Of a stretch of DNA of 64,000 nucleotides, positions 33,148 to 41,980 are shown one piece after another; position 1 is the stretch's first letter; every line of letters starts with the position of its first letter. Origin of the DNA: Clostridia bacterium (GTDB lineage Bacteria > Bacillota > Clostridia > Oscillospirales > CAG-272); contig JAFSMU010000029.1 of assembly GCA_017447775.1 (NCBI GenBank), forward strand, positions 1-64,000. The letters are read 5' to 3'. The translations under genes were made by a program, and so were the position numbers. The notes beneath the pieces are model-generated. The model had not been told where the DNA came from. It worked only from the letters and a program-made list of their open reading frames with translations, and searched no databases.

Positions 33148-35017
33148 AAAATATAAAATGTCGTATCATGACGCGATGAAGATAAACCGCCGCGCACTCG
33201 CACTTATGTATAAGCATTTTCCCGGGGCGGTCATGTCTACTTTTGTATCGGCGGTATGGGGCGCACTAACTCCTTATGTGGGTATCTATCTCTCGGCACT
33301 TATTATTTCGGAACTTGCGGGAGCGAAAGACAAAAACAGACTTATAACGCTTGTTCTCATATCGCTTATATCGGCTGCGGCGATTTCTCTCGTTTCAGCG
33401 CTGATAAACAAGTGGAAAAACGTTAAAAATTCATACAATTGGAACAGAATGTGGAATATCTTTTCACAAAAAATGCTCGACGCCGACTTCGCCGTTGTCG
33501 ACGACAGCAAGACGCAGGAGCATTTGTCCATCGTTATGCAGAATGAAAACAGCGGCGGCTGGGGACTTACAAGAGTTTTGGGGAACTATTCGAGCCTTAT
33601 AAGCAACGTCGCGTCGTTTATCGGCGGCATATCGCTGACGGTAACGCTGTTTGTAAGCAGAGTTCCCGAGAGCGCCGGCGGATTTACGGTGCTGAACAGT
33701 CCTCTTTTCATCGTAGGGATAACCGCGATACTTATTGCCGTCACACTTATCTCTCCCGCCCTTTCGACGAAAGCCGGCAGCTATTTCGCCAAAAACTCGA
33801 AAACGAATAATTATGCCAACAGACTTTTCGGCTTTTTCGGTTTTTTGGGCTTTCTGAACGAAAAGGCGTGCGACGTGCGCATATACGATCAGGAGAAAAT
33901 GTGCGATAAATATAACCTCGATAAAGAATCTACGTTTGGCTCCGGCGGTCTGTTTGCAAAGATAGCGAAAGAAAAGGAGGGGCCGCTTGCGGCACTGTCG
34001 TCCGCAGTATCGGTGTTATTTACGGCGGCTGCCTATGTCTTTGTGTGCTTAAAAGCGTGGGCGGGTGCGTTCGGCGTCGGCGAGATAACGATGTACATCT
34101 CCTCGCTCACGCGGCTCTCCGGTGGTCTTTCGGGATTGCTTTCGACTATCGGCGATATGAGAAATAACGCGTCTTTTCTCAAAACGGCGTTTGAATTTCT
34201 CGATATTAAAAACCCGATGTACCAGGGCTCGCTTTCGGTTGAAAAGCGCAGCGACAGAAACTATGAAATAGAATTTAGAAACGTGTCTTTCAAATATCCC
34301 GGCAGCGACAGTTTTGCGCTGAAAAACGTGAATATGAAATTTCGCATCGGCGAGCGGCTCGCCGTCGTCGGAATGAACGGAAGCGGCAAAACGACATTTA
34401 TCAAGCTTCTTTGCCGCATGTATGATCCCACCGAGGGCGAAATATTGCTAAACGGGATAAACATAAGAAAATATGATTATTATGATTATCTCTCGGTGTT
34501 CTCAGTGGTGTTTCAGGATTTTAATCTGTTTTCTCTCCCGCTCGGGCAAAACGTCGGCGCGGGTGTGAATTATGACCGCGAGCGCGTCGAAAAGTGTCTT
34601 AGTGACGCAGGCTTCGGCGAAAGGCTGAAAGAGCTTCCGTTCGGGCTTGAGACATATCTGTATAAAAATATAAGCAAAGACGGAATTGAGATATCCGGCG
34701 GCGAGGCGCAGAAGATCGCGCTTGCCCGTGCGCTCTACAAAAATGCGCCGTTCATTATCCTCGACGAGCCGACGGCGGCGCTCGATCCGATAGCCGAAGC
34801 GGAGGTCTACTCGAATTTCAACAACATCGTCGGCGATAAGACGGCGATCTATATCAGCCACCGTCTTTCCTCCTGCCGCTTCTGCGACGAGATCGCCGTG
34901 TTCGATCAAGGTCAGGTCGTGCAAAAGGGCACGCATGACGCGCTCGTCGCCGACGAGGGCGGCAAATACCACGAACTTTGGTACGCCCAAGCGCAGTATT
35001 ACACGGAGAAGGAATAG
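33140..35017 (+). CDS. ABC exporter half-transporter 2 (ATP-binding/permease)
   Basis: 625 residues. Membrane domain, then Walker A GMNGSGKTTFIKLL near 400, Q-loop VVFQDFNLF, signature EISGGEAQKIALAR (Ile for the usual Leu), Walker B FIILDEPTAALDP, H-loop SHRLSS. Both half-sites look active. The start (MNKKYKM) overlaps the first half-transporter by eight bases and has AAGGAGG upstream. Ends at a terminator. The LytTR-kinase pair next to it probably controls both. Confidence 0.92.
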   Translation: MNKKYKMSYHDAMKINRRALALMYKHFPGAVMSTFVSAVWGALTPYVGIYLSALIISELAGAKDKNRLITLVLISLISAAAISLVSALINKWKNVKNSYNWNRMWNIFSQKMLDADFAVVDDSKTQEHLSIVMQNENSGGWGLTRVLGNYSSLISNVASFIGGISLTVTLFVSRVPESAGGFTVLNSPLFIVGITAILIAVTLISPALSTKAGSYFAKNSKTNNYANRLFGFFGFLGFLNEKACDVRIYDQEKMCDKYNLDKESTFGSGGLFAKIAKEKEGPLAALSSAVSVLFTAAAYVFVCLKAWAGAFGVGEITMYISSLTRLSGGLSGLLSTIGDMRNNASFLKTAFEFLDIKNPMYQGSLSVEKRSDRNYEIEFRNVSFKYPGSDSFALKNVNMKFRIGERLAVVGMNGSGKTTFIKLLCRMYDPTEGEILLNGINIRKYDYYDYLSVFSVVFQDFNLFSLPLGQNVGAGVNYDRERVEKCLSDAGFGERLKELPFGLETYLYKNISKDGIEISGGEAQKIALARALYKNAPFIILDEPTAALDPIAEAEVYSNFNNIVGDKTAIYISHRLSSCRFCDEIAVFDQGQVVQKGTHDALVADEGGKYHELWYAQAQYYTEKE

Positions 35018-35024
35018 GATAACA

Positions 35025-35050
35025 AAAGGCGCTCATCGAGCGCCTTTCTA
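35025..35050 (+). terminator. Terminator after the ABC exporter
   Basis: AAAGGCGCTC-ATC-GAGCGCCTTT, 10-bp stem; short T-run. Confidence 0.8.
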
Positions 35051-35059
35051 CGCGAAGTA

Positions 35060-35113
35060 TTGCATTAAAATGAAAAATATGGTATAATATATACGATCAA
35101 ACAGTACACTGTT
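35060..35113 (+). promoter_or_regulatory. Recombinase promoter with operator palindrome
   Basis: TTGCAT (35060-35065), 17 bases, TATAAT (35083-35088). The perfect inverted repeat AACAGT-AC-ACTGTT (35100-35113) lies just downstream, where it would cover the transcription start; a repressor site is likely. Confidence 0.7.
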
Positions 35114-35177
35114 CAAATCACATAAACTATGCTATACTTGTTCTGATATCATAAACATTTTCAAAATAAGGAGTTCT

Positions 35178-36650
35178 ATGAAAGGTGTAATCTACGCACG
35201 GTATTCATCAAGCAAGCAGCGCGAAGAGTCGATCGAGGGGCAAATTCGCGAGAATACGGCGTTTGCCGACAAAAACGGAATTGAAATCGTCGGCACGTAT
35301 ATTGACCGCGCGCAATCGGCGAAGACGGACGACCGTCCCGAATTCAAAAGAATGATCAAAGAGAGTTCGTGGAAAAAATACGACGTTGTAATCGTGTGGA
35401 AGCTCGACCGATTTGCACGCAACAGATATGATTCCGCCAAGTATAAAGCGATTTTGTCAATTAACGGCAAAAAAGTCATCTCTGCGACCGAAGCAATCTC
35501 CGAAGGTCCCGAGGGCGTTCTTTTGGAGTCGGTTCTTGAAGGGCTTGCCGCATATTACTCGGAAGAACTATCCGAGAAAGTCACACGCGGAATGACTGAA
35601 AACGCGCTCAAATGCAAATACAACGGCGGCCACGCCGCTCCTTTCGGTTTTTACATAGATTCGGACAAGCATTATCAGATTGACGCTGCCAGAGCGCCCA
35701 TTGCGCTTGAAATCTTCACACGTTATGCCGATGGCGAATCGATAAAAAGCATTATCGGCGATTTGAACGAGCGTGGCGTTAAAACATCGCGCGGAACGCC
35801 ATTCAATAAGAGCAGCATAATAAATATGGTTCACAATCGGAACTACATCGGAGAATACCACTTCGGAGAAACGATAATTCCAAACGGCATCCCGGCGATC
35901 ATTCCGGAGGAAACATTCAACAAGGCGACGGAAAGAGCAGACATCAACAAACACGCGCCCGCGCAACACAAAGCAAGGGAAAGATACATACTTACGACAA
36001 AACTCTACTGCGGTGAATGTATGTCGATGATGGTCGGCGACAGCGTAAACAAAAAAGACCGCACATACAGATATTACAAATGCTCATCGGCAAAACGGCA
36101 CGAATGCGACTTGAAACCGGTGCGAAAAGAGCTAATCGAAGATTACGTTATCAGAAAAACGATGGAAAGCATCTCGGACGACAAAACGATGACCGCCATT
36201 GTCAACAGAATAATGAAAATCTACGACAAGGAAAACACGATAATTCCGGCTCTCGAAGAACAGCTAAAAGAAACGCGGTCATCAATTGAAAACATTTTGA
36301 AAGCGATCGAATCGGGCGTGTTCACAAAGTCGACGAAATCACGGCTGGAAAAGCTCGAAGCCGAAGAAGAGGCGCTTGAAAAAGAGATCGATGATGAAAA
36401 ATACAACAGACCGCCTCTTACAAAAGAGATGGTTTGGTTTGTCATTGATAAGTACCGCAATCTCGATATGACCATCGAAAAAGAACGCGAAAAACTTATT
36501 GACGGGCTTGTCGGAAGGATTCTCCTCTTCGGTGACGGGCGTCTTATCATAACGTTCAACTACAAAAACGAGCCCGTTGAAACAACGCTTGACGAGATAA
36601 TCGCCGCCGCAACATCAAGTTCGGATATTAACAACTTTGGTTCACCATAA
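35178..36650 (+). CDS. Large serine recombinase
   Basis: 490 residues. N-terminal resolvase domain with catalytic S10 (YARYSSSKQ), DRAQSAKTDDRPEF and KLDRFARNRYD (DRxxRN). Then a recombinase domain (about 155-260, KCKYNGGHAAPFGF), a zinc ribbon (CGECMSMM, YYKCSSAKRHEC near 275-310) and a coiled coil (about 350-420). These enzymes integrate and excise mobile elements at short att sites. GGAG precedes the ATG. It may have carried the whole region or only its right part. Confidence 0.93.
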   Translation: MKGVIYARYSSSKQREESIEGQIRENTAFADKNGIEIVGTYIDRAQSAKTDDRPEFKRMIKESSWKKYDVVIVWKLDRFARNRYDSAKYKAILSINGKKVISATEAISEGPEGVLLESVLEGLAAYYSEELSEKVTRGMTENALKCKYNGGHAAPFGFYIDSDKHYQIDAARAPIALEIFTRYADGESIKSIIGDLNERGVKTSRGTPFNKSSIINMVHNRNYIGEYHFGETIIPNGIPAIIPEETFNKATERADINKHAPAQHKARERYILTTKLYCGECMSMMVGDSVNKKDRTYRYYKCSSAKRHECDLKPVRKELIEDYVIRKTMESISDDKTMTAIVNRIMKIYDKENTIIPALEEQLKETRSSIENILKAIESGVFTKSTKSRLEKLEAEEEALEKEIDDEKYNRPPLTKEMVWFVIDKYRNLDMTIEKEREKLIDGLVGRILLFGDGRLIITFNYKNEPVETTLDEIIAAATSSSDINNFGSP

Positions 36651-36653
36651 AAG

Positions 36654-36690
36654 AAACCTCTTTTGTCTACCATGATAAAAGAGGTTTTTT
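36654..36690 (+). terminator. Terminator after the serine recombinase
   Basis: AAACCTCTTTT and AAAAGAGGTTT arms with a 12-base loop, then T's. Confidence 0.85.
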
Positions 36691-36709
36691 CAACCAAAAC
36701 CACCTTGTC

Positions 36710-36764
36710 GAGTGGGTGAAATCGTCTCAACGGCGGGGTAATTGCCCTGCGGGGCAGTGAAATC
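36710..36764. repeat. Short GTGAAATC repeat with inner hairpin
   Basis: Two GTGAAATC copies about 41 bases apart enclose TGCCC-TGCG-GGGCA (36743-36756). It resembles a small palindromic repeat unit, possibly part of a dispersed family or an att site; only this copy is in the window. Confidence 0.4.
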
Positions 36765-36782
36765 AAGATTTGGAGAGCACAA

Positions 36783-37310
36783 ATGAATCGTGAAGATGCT
36801 TTTTATTACGAAAATCTATTAGTTATTGGATTTTCGGATGAATACGATAAATGGCTAAATTCCCTTCTTGAAACAGAAAACCCGTTAAGTGGTATTACCC
36901 TAGACTTGGCTAATTGTGGAGCTGAAAAAAATAAAACCATTTCTGTCCTCAGGCAATATCGATTAGAGCAGCCAATTGATGAAAAGAATGTTTGCAGAAG
37001 ATTGAGACTGTTTTTAAAGACATCATATGATTCCGGACAAATGGAAAAAGGTCAAGTCGTTTCTGCTATGTATACGGTCGCTTCGCACATTGGAGGCCCT
37101 GGGAATTTTGATATTGAAATATGGGGCGATATGTTCTATTTTGATGATTATTATTCTTTGGCAAAAGAAGGTATACTTGCTTGGGAAGGTTTTGATAAAG
37201 CGTTTTTTGCTTATCTGAATGATGGCATATCATTGGATTCCGAGAAAATTTGGGGTTATAACAAGAAATTAACTTTTTTCCAGCGAATTAAACGTTTTTT
37301 AAAAAAATGA
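36783..37310 (+). CDS. Orphan AT-rich protein of unknown function
   Basis: 175 residues, no signal peptide or membrane helix, mainly helical and acidic with a basic end (QRIKRFLKK). Visible blocks: YDKWLNSLLETENPL, LTLDLANCG-like TLDLANCGAEKN, RRLRLFLKTSY and VASHIGGPGNFDIEIWGDMF. I do not recognise the family; the shape would suit an immunity or accessory protein, but nothing shows it. GGAG precedes the ATG. It sits between the serine recombinase and the return to host-like DNA. Confidence 0.65.
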   Translation: MNREDAFYYENLLVIGFSDEYDKWLNSLLETENPLSGITLDLANCGAEKNKTISVLRQYRLEQPIDEKNVCRRLRLFLKTSYDSGQMEKGQVVSAMYTVASHIGGPGNFDIEIWGDMFYFDDYYSLAKEGILAWEGFDKAFFAYLNDGISLDSEKIWGYNKKLTFFQRIKRFLKK

Positions 37311-37347
37311 GTAATCGACAAATTCAGGTTGTAGAGGTGGCAGGCAT

Positions 37348-37392
37348 GTACCTTTTAGGTAGTTTTACCTCAGTTTCGTACCTTTTGGGTAG
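37348..37392. repeat. Paired GTACCTTTTRGGTAG repeats
   Basis: Two 15-base copies (37348-37362 and 37378-37392), 30 bases apart with one difference; each is itself an inverted repeat (TACC-N5-GGTA). Protein-binding or recombination site possible. Confidence 0.55.
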
Positions 37393-37401
37393 TCTTTCAC
37401 A

Positions 37402-37431
37402 GAAAAAACCTCGCTTCGGCGAGGTTTTTTC
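37402..37431. terminator. Terminator with TTCG tetraloop
   Basis: GAAAAAACCTCGC-TTCG-GCGAGGTTTTTTC, a 13-bp perfect stem, symmetric, serving the VanY gene on the minus strand and the orphan gene on the plus strand. Confidence 0.92.
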
Positions 37432-37464
37432 AGTTTTATTAGCCCGCGGCGATTTTTCCGCTTG

Positions 37465-38109
37465 TCACTCATATTTTTCGTTTTCAAGATATTCTTCAAG
37501 CGTAAGTCCGCTTTCCGCGATTTTCTTTGCCGCGTCGCCGACAAATCTGAAATGCCACGGTTCAAACCCGTAACCGGTGACGTCCTCTTTGCCGCGAGGA
37601 TACCGCAAAATAAAACCGTAGTTTGCCGCGTTCTCGCACAGCCATAAAAACTCCTCCGTTTCCGAAAACGATACTTCTGCCGACGGAAGCGTGTGCATAT
37701 CGACAGCAAGCCCCGTGTGATGCTCGCTGAAACCCGGCGGCGCCACGTACTTTTCGGTAAGGCGCGTCGCCTCGCTTTCGCTCTTGCCCTTTGAAATATA
37801 GTAAGAACGGCGAAGATCGTATATTTCTTTTTGGTATTTTTCCGAACGGTAGCCACTTGTTACAGTGATGTTGTACCCCGCGTTGTCGGCGTCGAAGAGC
37901 AGGGCGTCGAGCGCGCGGGCGGCGTCCTTTTGAAGATACTGAACGCTTCTTCCGTCGCGCCTTGTGTGATAGATCGGCTCAAGCTCTGATATCACCTGAC
38001 TTTCGTATTCAGGGGAGATTTTATGATCTTTGTTCACAAGAACCGTGTATTTGTCGGCGGGCGGCAAAACAATTGACGAAATGATCAAAAGCGCACATAA
38101 CAGATTCAT
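37465..38109 (-). CDS. D-alanyl-D-alanine carboxypeptidase, VanY family
   Basis: 214 residues with an N-terminal signal-like segment (MNLLCALLIISSIVLPP). Canonical M15B zinc site: SEHHTGLAVDMH (His and Asp ligands) and FEPWHFRFVG (catalytic Glu, ligand His), plus TSGYRSEKYQ. It trims the terminal D-Ala from peptidoglycan stem peptides outside the cell. GAGGTG precedes the ATG. Single gene with terminators on both sides. No vanA/vanH-type genes nearby, so a wall-maturation role is more likely than glycopeptide resistance. Confidence 0.9.
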   Translation of the reverse strand: MNLLCALLIISSIVLPPADKYTVLVNKDHKISPEYESQVISELEPIYHTRRDGRSVQYLQKDAARALDALLFDADNAGYNITVTSGYRSEKYQKEIYDLRRSYYISKGKSESEATRLTEKYVAPPGFSEHHTGLAVDMHTLPSAEVSFSETEEFLWLCENAANYGFILRYPRGKEDVTGYGFEPWHFRFVGDAAKKIAESGLTLEEYLENEKYE

Positions 38110-38157
38110 ATAATCACCTCATCGGTATTATTTGAAAAAAGCGCGCGATTATGCAAA

Positions 38158-38185
38158 AAAACAAGCGCCCATGGGCGCTTGTTTT
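38158..38185. terminator. Bidirectional terminator after PFOR (perfect 28-base palindrome)
   Basis: AAAACAAGCGCCC joined to its exact complement around AT, with flanking A/T runs. Confidence 0.9.
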
Positions 38186-38197
38186 ATTTTTGCTTTA

Positions 38198-41100
38198 TCA
38201 GTCGTAAAGCTCTTTGAGCTTCTGAAGTCTGTCGTACTTCGCAGCGGCGTTTTCTTTGCCTTTTTCAAACAGGACTTCCGCTTTCTCGGGGAAGGACTGA
38301 ACAAGGCGAGCGTAACGTGTTTCCGTCTTGATGAAGTCGATGTAGTCTGCGCTCGGAGCCTTCGAGTCGATGGTGAGCTTGTGCTCTGCCGTCGGGTTGT
38401 ATCTGAACATCTGCCAGTAACCTGCCTCAACAGCTTTCTTCATCTCGCTCTGGCAGTTCTGCATACCGCCTTTAAGGCCGTGCATCTCGCAAGGAGCGTA
38501 ACCGATGATAAGCGACGGGCCCTTGTAAGCCTCTGCCTCTGTAAGAGCTTTGAGGAGCTGGTTCATATCAGCGCCCATAGCTACCTGAGCAACGTAAACG
38601 TAACCGTAAGACATAGCGATCTGAGCAAGATCCTTCTTGCCGATAGCCTTGCCGGCTGCCGCAAACTGAGCCACCTGACCGATGTTGGAAGCCTTGGACG
38701 CCTGGCCGCCGGTGTTGGAGTAAACCTCGGTATCGAATACCATAACGTTTACGTCCTCGCCCGATGCAAGCACGTGATCAAGGCCGCCGAAGCCGATATC
38801 ATAAGCCCAGCCGTCGCCGCCGAAGATCCACATGGACTTCTTTGCGAGGTAATCTTTTCCGTCGAGTATCTTCTTGACTGTGTCGCAGCCGCTCTTGTCA
38901 CAAGAACCGACGCAGGACTCGAGCATCTTGACAAGCGCGTCCGTTGCGGGGCCGTTTGCCTTGCCGTCGTCAACTATGTTGAGGTATGCGTCAACGATCG
39001 CCTGTTTTTCAGGCTCTGCGCTGTAGTCGAGTGATTTAACGTAACCGATCAGGCGGTTGCGTATCGTCTTCTGACCGAGGTACATACCGAGACCGTGCTC
39101 TGCGTTGTCCTCGAACAGAGAGTTGCCCCAAGCCGGGCCTTTGCCGCTTTCCTTGTTCACCGTGTACGGTGTTGCGGGAGCGGAGCCGCCCCAAATGGAC
39201 GAACAACCCGTTGCGTTGGAGATATACATTCTCTCACCGAAGAGCTGTGTTATGATGCGCGCGTAAGATGTTTCGGCGCATCCTGCACAAGAGCCCGAGA
39301 ACTCAAGCAGAGGCTGCTTGAACTGCGAGCCTTTGACAGTGTTGTTTACAAGCTCCTTCTTCTCGGAAACGTGTGCAACTGCATAATCGAAAGCTTCCTG
39401 CTGGAACAGGCCTTTCTCCTGGTGTACCATTTCGATGGCTCTCTTCTCGGGAGTGCCGTCCTTGTCTGCTTTCGCGGTAACAGGGCAGGCTTTAACGCAA
39501 AGCGTGCATCCCATGCAGTCGAGGGCGGATACGGTCATGGAGAACTTGTAATCCGTCTTGATAACGGGCTTTTCCGTGAAGAGCGTCGATGCGGGAGCGT
39601 TTGCGGCTTCCTCGGCTGTCATAGCTGCCGGACGGATAGCTGCGTGCGGGCATACGAATGCGCAGTTGTTACACTGGATGCAGTTTTCCGGATGCCACAG
39701 CGGAACGTAAACGGCAACGCCGCGTTTCTCGTAAGCCGCGGAACCCTGCGGGAGAGTACCGTCAACGTACTTTGTGAATGCGGAAACGGGGAGTGAGTCG
39801 CCCTTCATTTCGCCAACGGGAGTTACGATGTTGTTTACAAAATCAACAAGCTCGGGGCGCGTTCCTTCCGCTTTTGCTCTCGGAGCGTCCTTGCCGGCGT
39901 TCTTCCAGGATTCGGGAACGTTTACCTTGACGAAGGCGTCAGCGCCGGCGTCGATAGCCGAGTAGTTGAGGTCGACCATAGCCTGTCCTTTTTTGATGTA
40001 GGACTTATAAGCCATCTTCTTCATATATTCGATAGCTTCATCCTTCGGGAGTATTCCCGCAAGAGCGAAGAATGCGGACTGAAGAACCGTGTTCTTGACT
40101 TTCGGATTTCCTATCTTATCCGATGCGATGGACGTTGCGTTGATGATATAGAAGTTTATGTTGTTGTTTGCGATGTAAGACTTAACGGAGTTCGGCAGAT
40201 TTTCGTCAAGCTCGCTCTCGGACCAGCTGCAGTCGAGAAGGAACGTGCCGCCCGGTTTTACGTCGCTTACCATGTCGTACTTTCTGAGGTACGCCTGGTT
40301 GTGGCACGCAACGAAGTTCGCCTTTGTGATGTAATACGGGCTCTTGATGGGCTCGTCGCCGAAACGAAGGTGAGAGATCGTGATGCCGCCTGTCTTCTTT
40401 GAGTCATACTGGAAGTAAGCCTGAATGTACTTGTCCGTATGGTCGCCGATGATCTTGATGGAGTTCTTGTTCGCGCCGACAGTGCCGTCGCCGCCGAGTC
40501 CCCAGAATTTGCAGGAGATCGTGCTCTTTGCAGCCGTGTCGGGAGCGGGTTTCTCTTCAAGAGATCTGCCCGTTACGTCGTCAACGATGCCGATCGTGAA
40601 GTTTTTCTTCGGCTCGTCTTTCGCAAGATTGTCATAAACCGCGAAAATGGAGGTGGGAGTCGTATCCTTTGAGCCGAGGCCGTAACGACCGCCGACTACC
40701 TTTGCGCATACGCCCTCTGTTGCGAGCGCCGTAACAACGTCGATGTAAAGCGGCTCGCCGAGCGATCCGGGCTCTTTCGTTCTGTCAAGAACAGCGACTT
40801 TCTTAACTGTCTTAGGCAGAACTTCAACAAGCTTCTTCGCAACGAACGGACGGTAAAGTCTTACCTTGATAAGACCGACCTTTTCGCCCTTTGCGTTGAG
40901 GTAATCTATAACCTCTTCGATAACGTCGCAAACGGAACCCATAGCAACGATAACGCGGTCAGCGTCCGGCGCGCCGTAGTAGTTGAACAGCTTGTAGTCT
41001 GTGCCGATCTTGGCGTTGACTTTGTTCATGTATTCTTCAACGATCTCGGGGAGCTTGTCATAGTACGTGTTGCAAGCTTCTCTGTGCTGGAAGAAGATGT

Positions 41101-41788
41101 CTCCGTTTTCAGCCGAGCCGCGAAGTACGGGATGCTCGGGGTTGAGCGCTCTCTCGCGGAACGCCTTAACAGCGTCCATGTCTACCATTTCTTTAAGGTC
41201 TTCGTAGTCCCAAGCCTCGATCTTCTGAATTTCGTGCGATGTACGGAATCCGTCAAAGAAGTTGAGGAACGGAACGCGTCCCTTTATCGTGGAAAGGTGA
41301 GCGACAGCACCGAGGTCCATGATCTCCTGCTGGTTTGTTTCGGCAAGCATTGCAAAGCCTGTCTGACGGCAAGCGTAAACGTCGCTGTGGTCGCCGAAGA
41401 TGTTCAGCGCGTGGGAAGCAACGCAGCGTGCCGATACGTGAATAACGCAGGGAAGAAGCTCACCGGCGATCTTGTACATATTCGGGATCATAAGAAGAAG
41501 TCCCTGGGATGCCGTGTACGTCGTTGTAAGCGCACCTGCCGCAAGGGAACCGTGAACAGCGCCTGCCGCGCCGCCCTCGGACTGCATCTCTACGACCTTG
41601 ACGTTGTCGCCGAAGATGTTTTTGGCGGGCTGACCGAAAATGTTTTTGTCGGTCGCCGACCATGTGTCTGTTACTTCAGCCATCGGGCTTGAAGGTGTGA
41701 TGGGGTAAATAGCGGCAACCTCGGTAAACGCGTACGATACGTGCGCGGCGGCGGTGTTGCCGTCCATGGAAATTTTCTTTCTTGCCAT
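38198..41788 (-). CDS. nifJ: Pyruvate:ferredoxin (flavodoxin) oxidoreductase
   Basis: 1196-residue single-chain PFOR, the normal full length. It converts pyruvate and CoA to acetyl-CoA and CO2, reducing ferredoxin, the central step of anaerobic fermentation. N-terminal domain I (TAAAHVSYAFTEVAAIYPITP), two 4Fe-4S ferredoxin motifs (CIQCNNCAFVCP and CMGCTLCVKACP), the proximal-cluster CAGCAETSY, the TPP site GDGWAYDIGFGG, and SNTGGQASKAS. Single gene with strong signals at both ends. Confidence 0.98.
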   Translation of the reverse strand: MARKKISMDGNTAAAHVSYAFTEVAAIYPITPSSPMAEVTDTWSATDKNIFGQPAKNIFGDNVKVVEMQSEGGAAGAVHGSLAAGALTTTYTASQGLLLMIPNMYKIAGELLPCVIHVSARCVASHALNIFGDHSDVYACRQTGFAMLAETNQQEIMDLGAVAHLSTIKGRVPFLNFFDGFRTSHEIQKIEAWDYEDLKEMVDMDAVKAFRERALNPEHPVLRGSAENGDIFFQHREACNTYYDKLPEIVEEYMNKVNAKIGTDYKLFNYYGAPDADRVIVAMGSVCDVIEEVIDYLNAKGEKVGLIKVRLYRPFVAKKLVEVLPKTVKKVAVLDRTKEPGSLGEPLYIDVVTALATEGVCAKVVGGRYGLGSKDTTPTSIFAVYDNLAKDEPKKNFTIGIVDDVTGRSLEEKPAPDTAAKSTISCKFWGLGGDGTVGANKNSIKIIGDHTDKYIQAYFQYDSKKTGGITISHLRFGDEPIKSPYYITKANFVACHNQAYLRKYDMVSDVKPGGTFLLDCSWSESELDENLPNSVKSYIANNNINFYIINATSIASDKIGNPKVKNTVLQSAFFALAGILPKDEAIEYMKKMAYKSYIKKGQAMVDLNYSAIDAGADAFVKVNVPESWKNAGKDAPRAKAEGTRPELVDFVNNIVTPVGEMKGDSLPVSAFTKYVDGTLPQGSAAYEKRGVAVYVPLWHPENCIQCNNCAFVCPHAAIRPAAMTAEEAANAPASTLFTEKPVIKTDYKFSMTVSALDCMGCTLCVKACPVTAKADKDGTPEKRAIEMVHQEKGLFQQEAFDYAVAHVSEKKELVNNTVKGSQFKQPLLEFSGSCAGCAETSYARIITQLFGERMYISNATGCSSIWGGSAPATPYTVNKESGKGPAWGNSLFEDNAEHGLGMYLGQKTIRNRLIGYVKSLDYSAEPEKQAIVDAYLNIVDDGKANGPATDALVKMLESCVGSCDKSGCDTVKKILDGKDYLAKKSMWIFGGDGWAYDIGFGGLDHVLASGEDVNVMVFDTEVYSNTGGQASKASNIGQVAQFAAAGKAIGKKDLAQIAMSYGYVYVAQVAMGADMNQLLKALTEAEAYKGPSLIIGYAPCEMHGLKGGMQNCQSEMKKAVEAGYWQMFRYNPTAEHKLTIDSKAPSADYIDFIKTETRYARLVQSFPEKAEVLFEKGKENAAAKYDRLQKLKELYD

Positions 41789-41844
41789 GAATCAATATCC
41801 TCCATTTTTATTTTTTTGAGTATGAAATCCTCATCCAACTGTAA

Positions 41845-41873
41845 AGTATATCATAAAAATACCCAAAAGTAAA
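41845..41873 (-). promoter_or_regulatory. Promoter of the PFOR gene
   Basis: Minus-strand TTTACT (41873-41868), 17 bases, TATACT (41850-41845). Confidence 0.75.
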
Positions 41874-41921
41874 GGGATAATTAAATAATTATATAAAATT
41901 ATTTTTCGCGCGATCATCTAC

Positions 41922-41950
41922 TTGTAAAAGAGAAAAAAGTGTGATAGAAT
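41922..41950 (+). promoter_or_regulatory. Promoter of polA
   Basis: TTGTAA (41922-41927), 17 bases, TAGAAT (41945-41950). Confidence 0.75.
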
Positions 41951-41980
41951 ATGAGTAATATGTAAAAAACGGAGAGAAAA

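Noticed and set aside
37465-38109. VanY as glycopeptide-resistance gene
   Set aside because: No vanH, vanA/B or vanX, nor VanRS, beside it; a plain wall carboxypeptidase is simpler.
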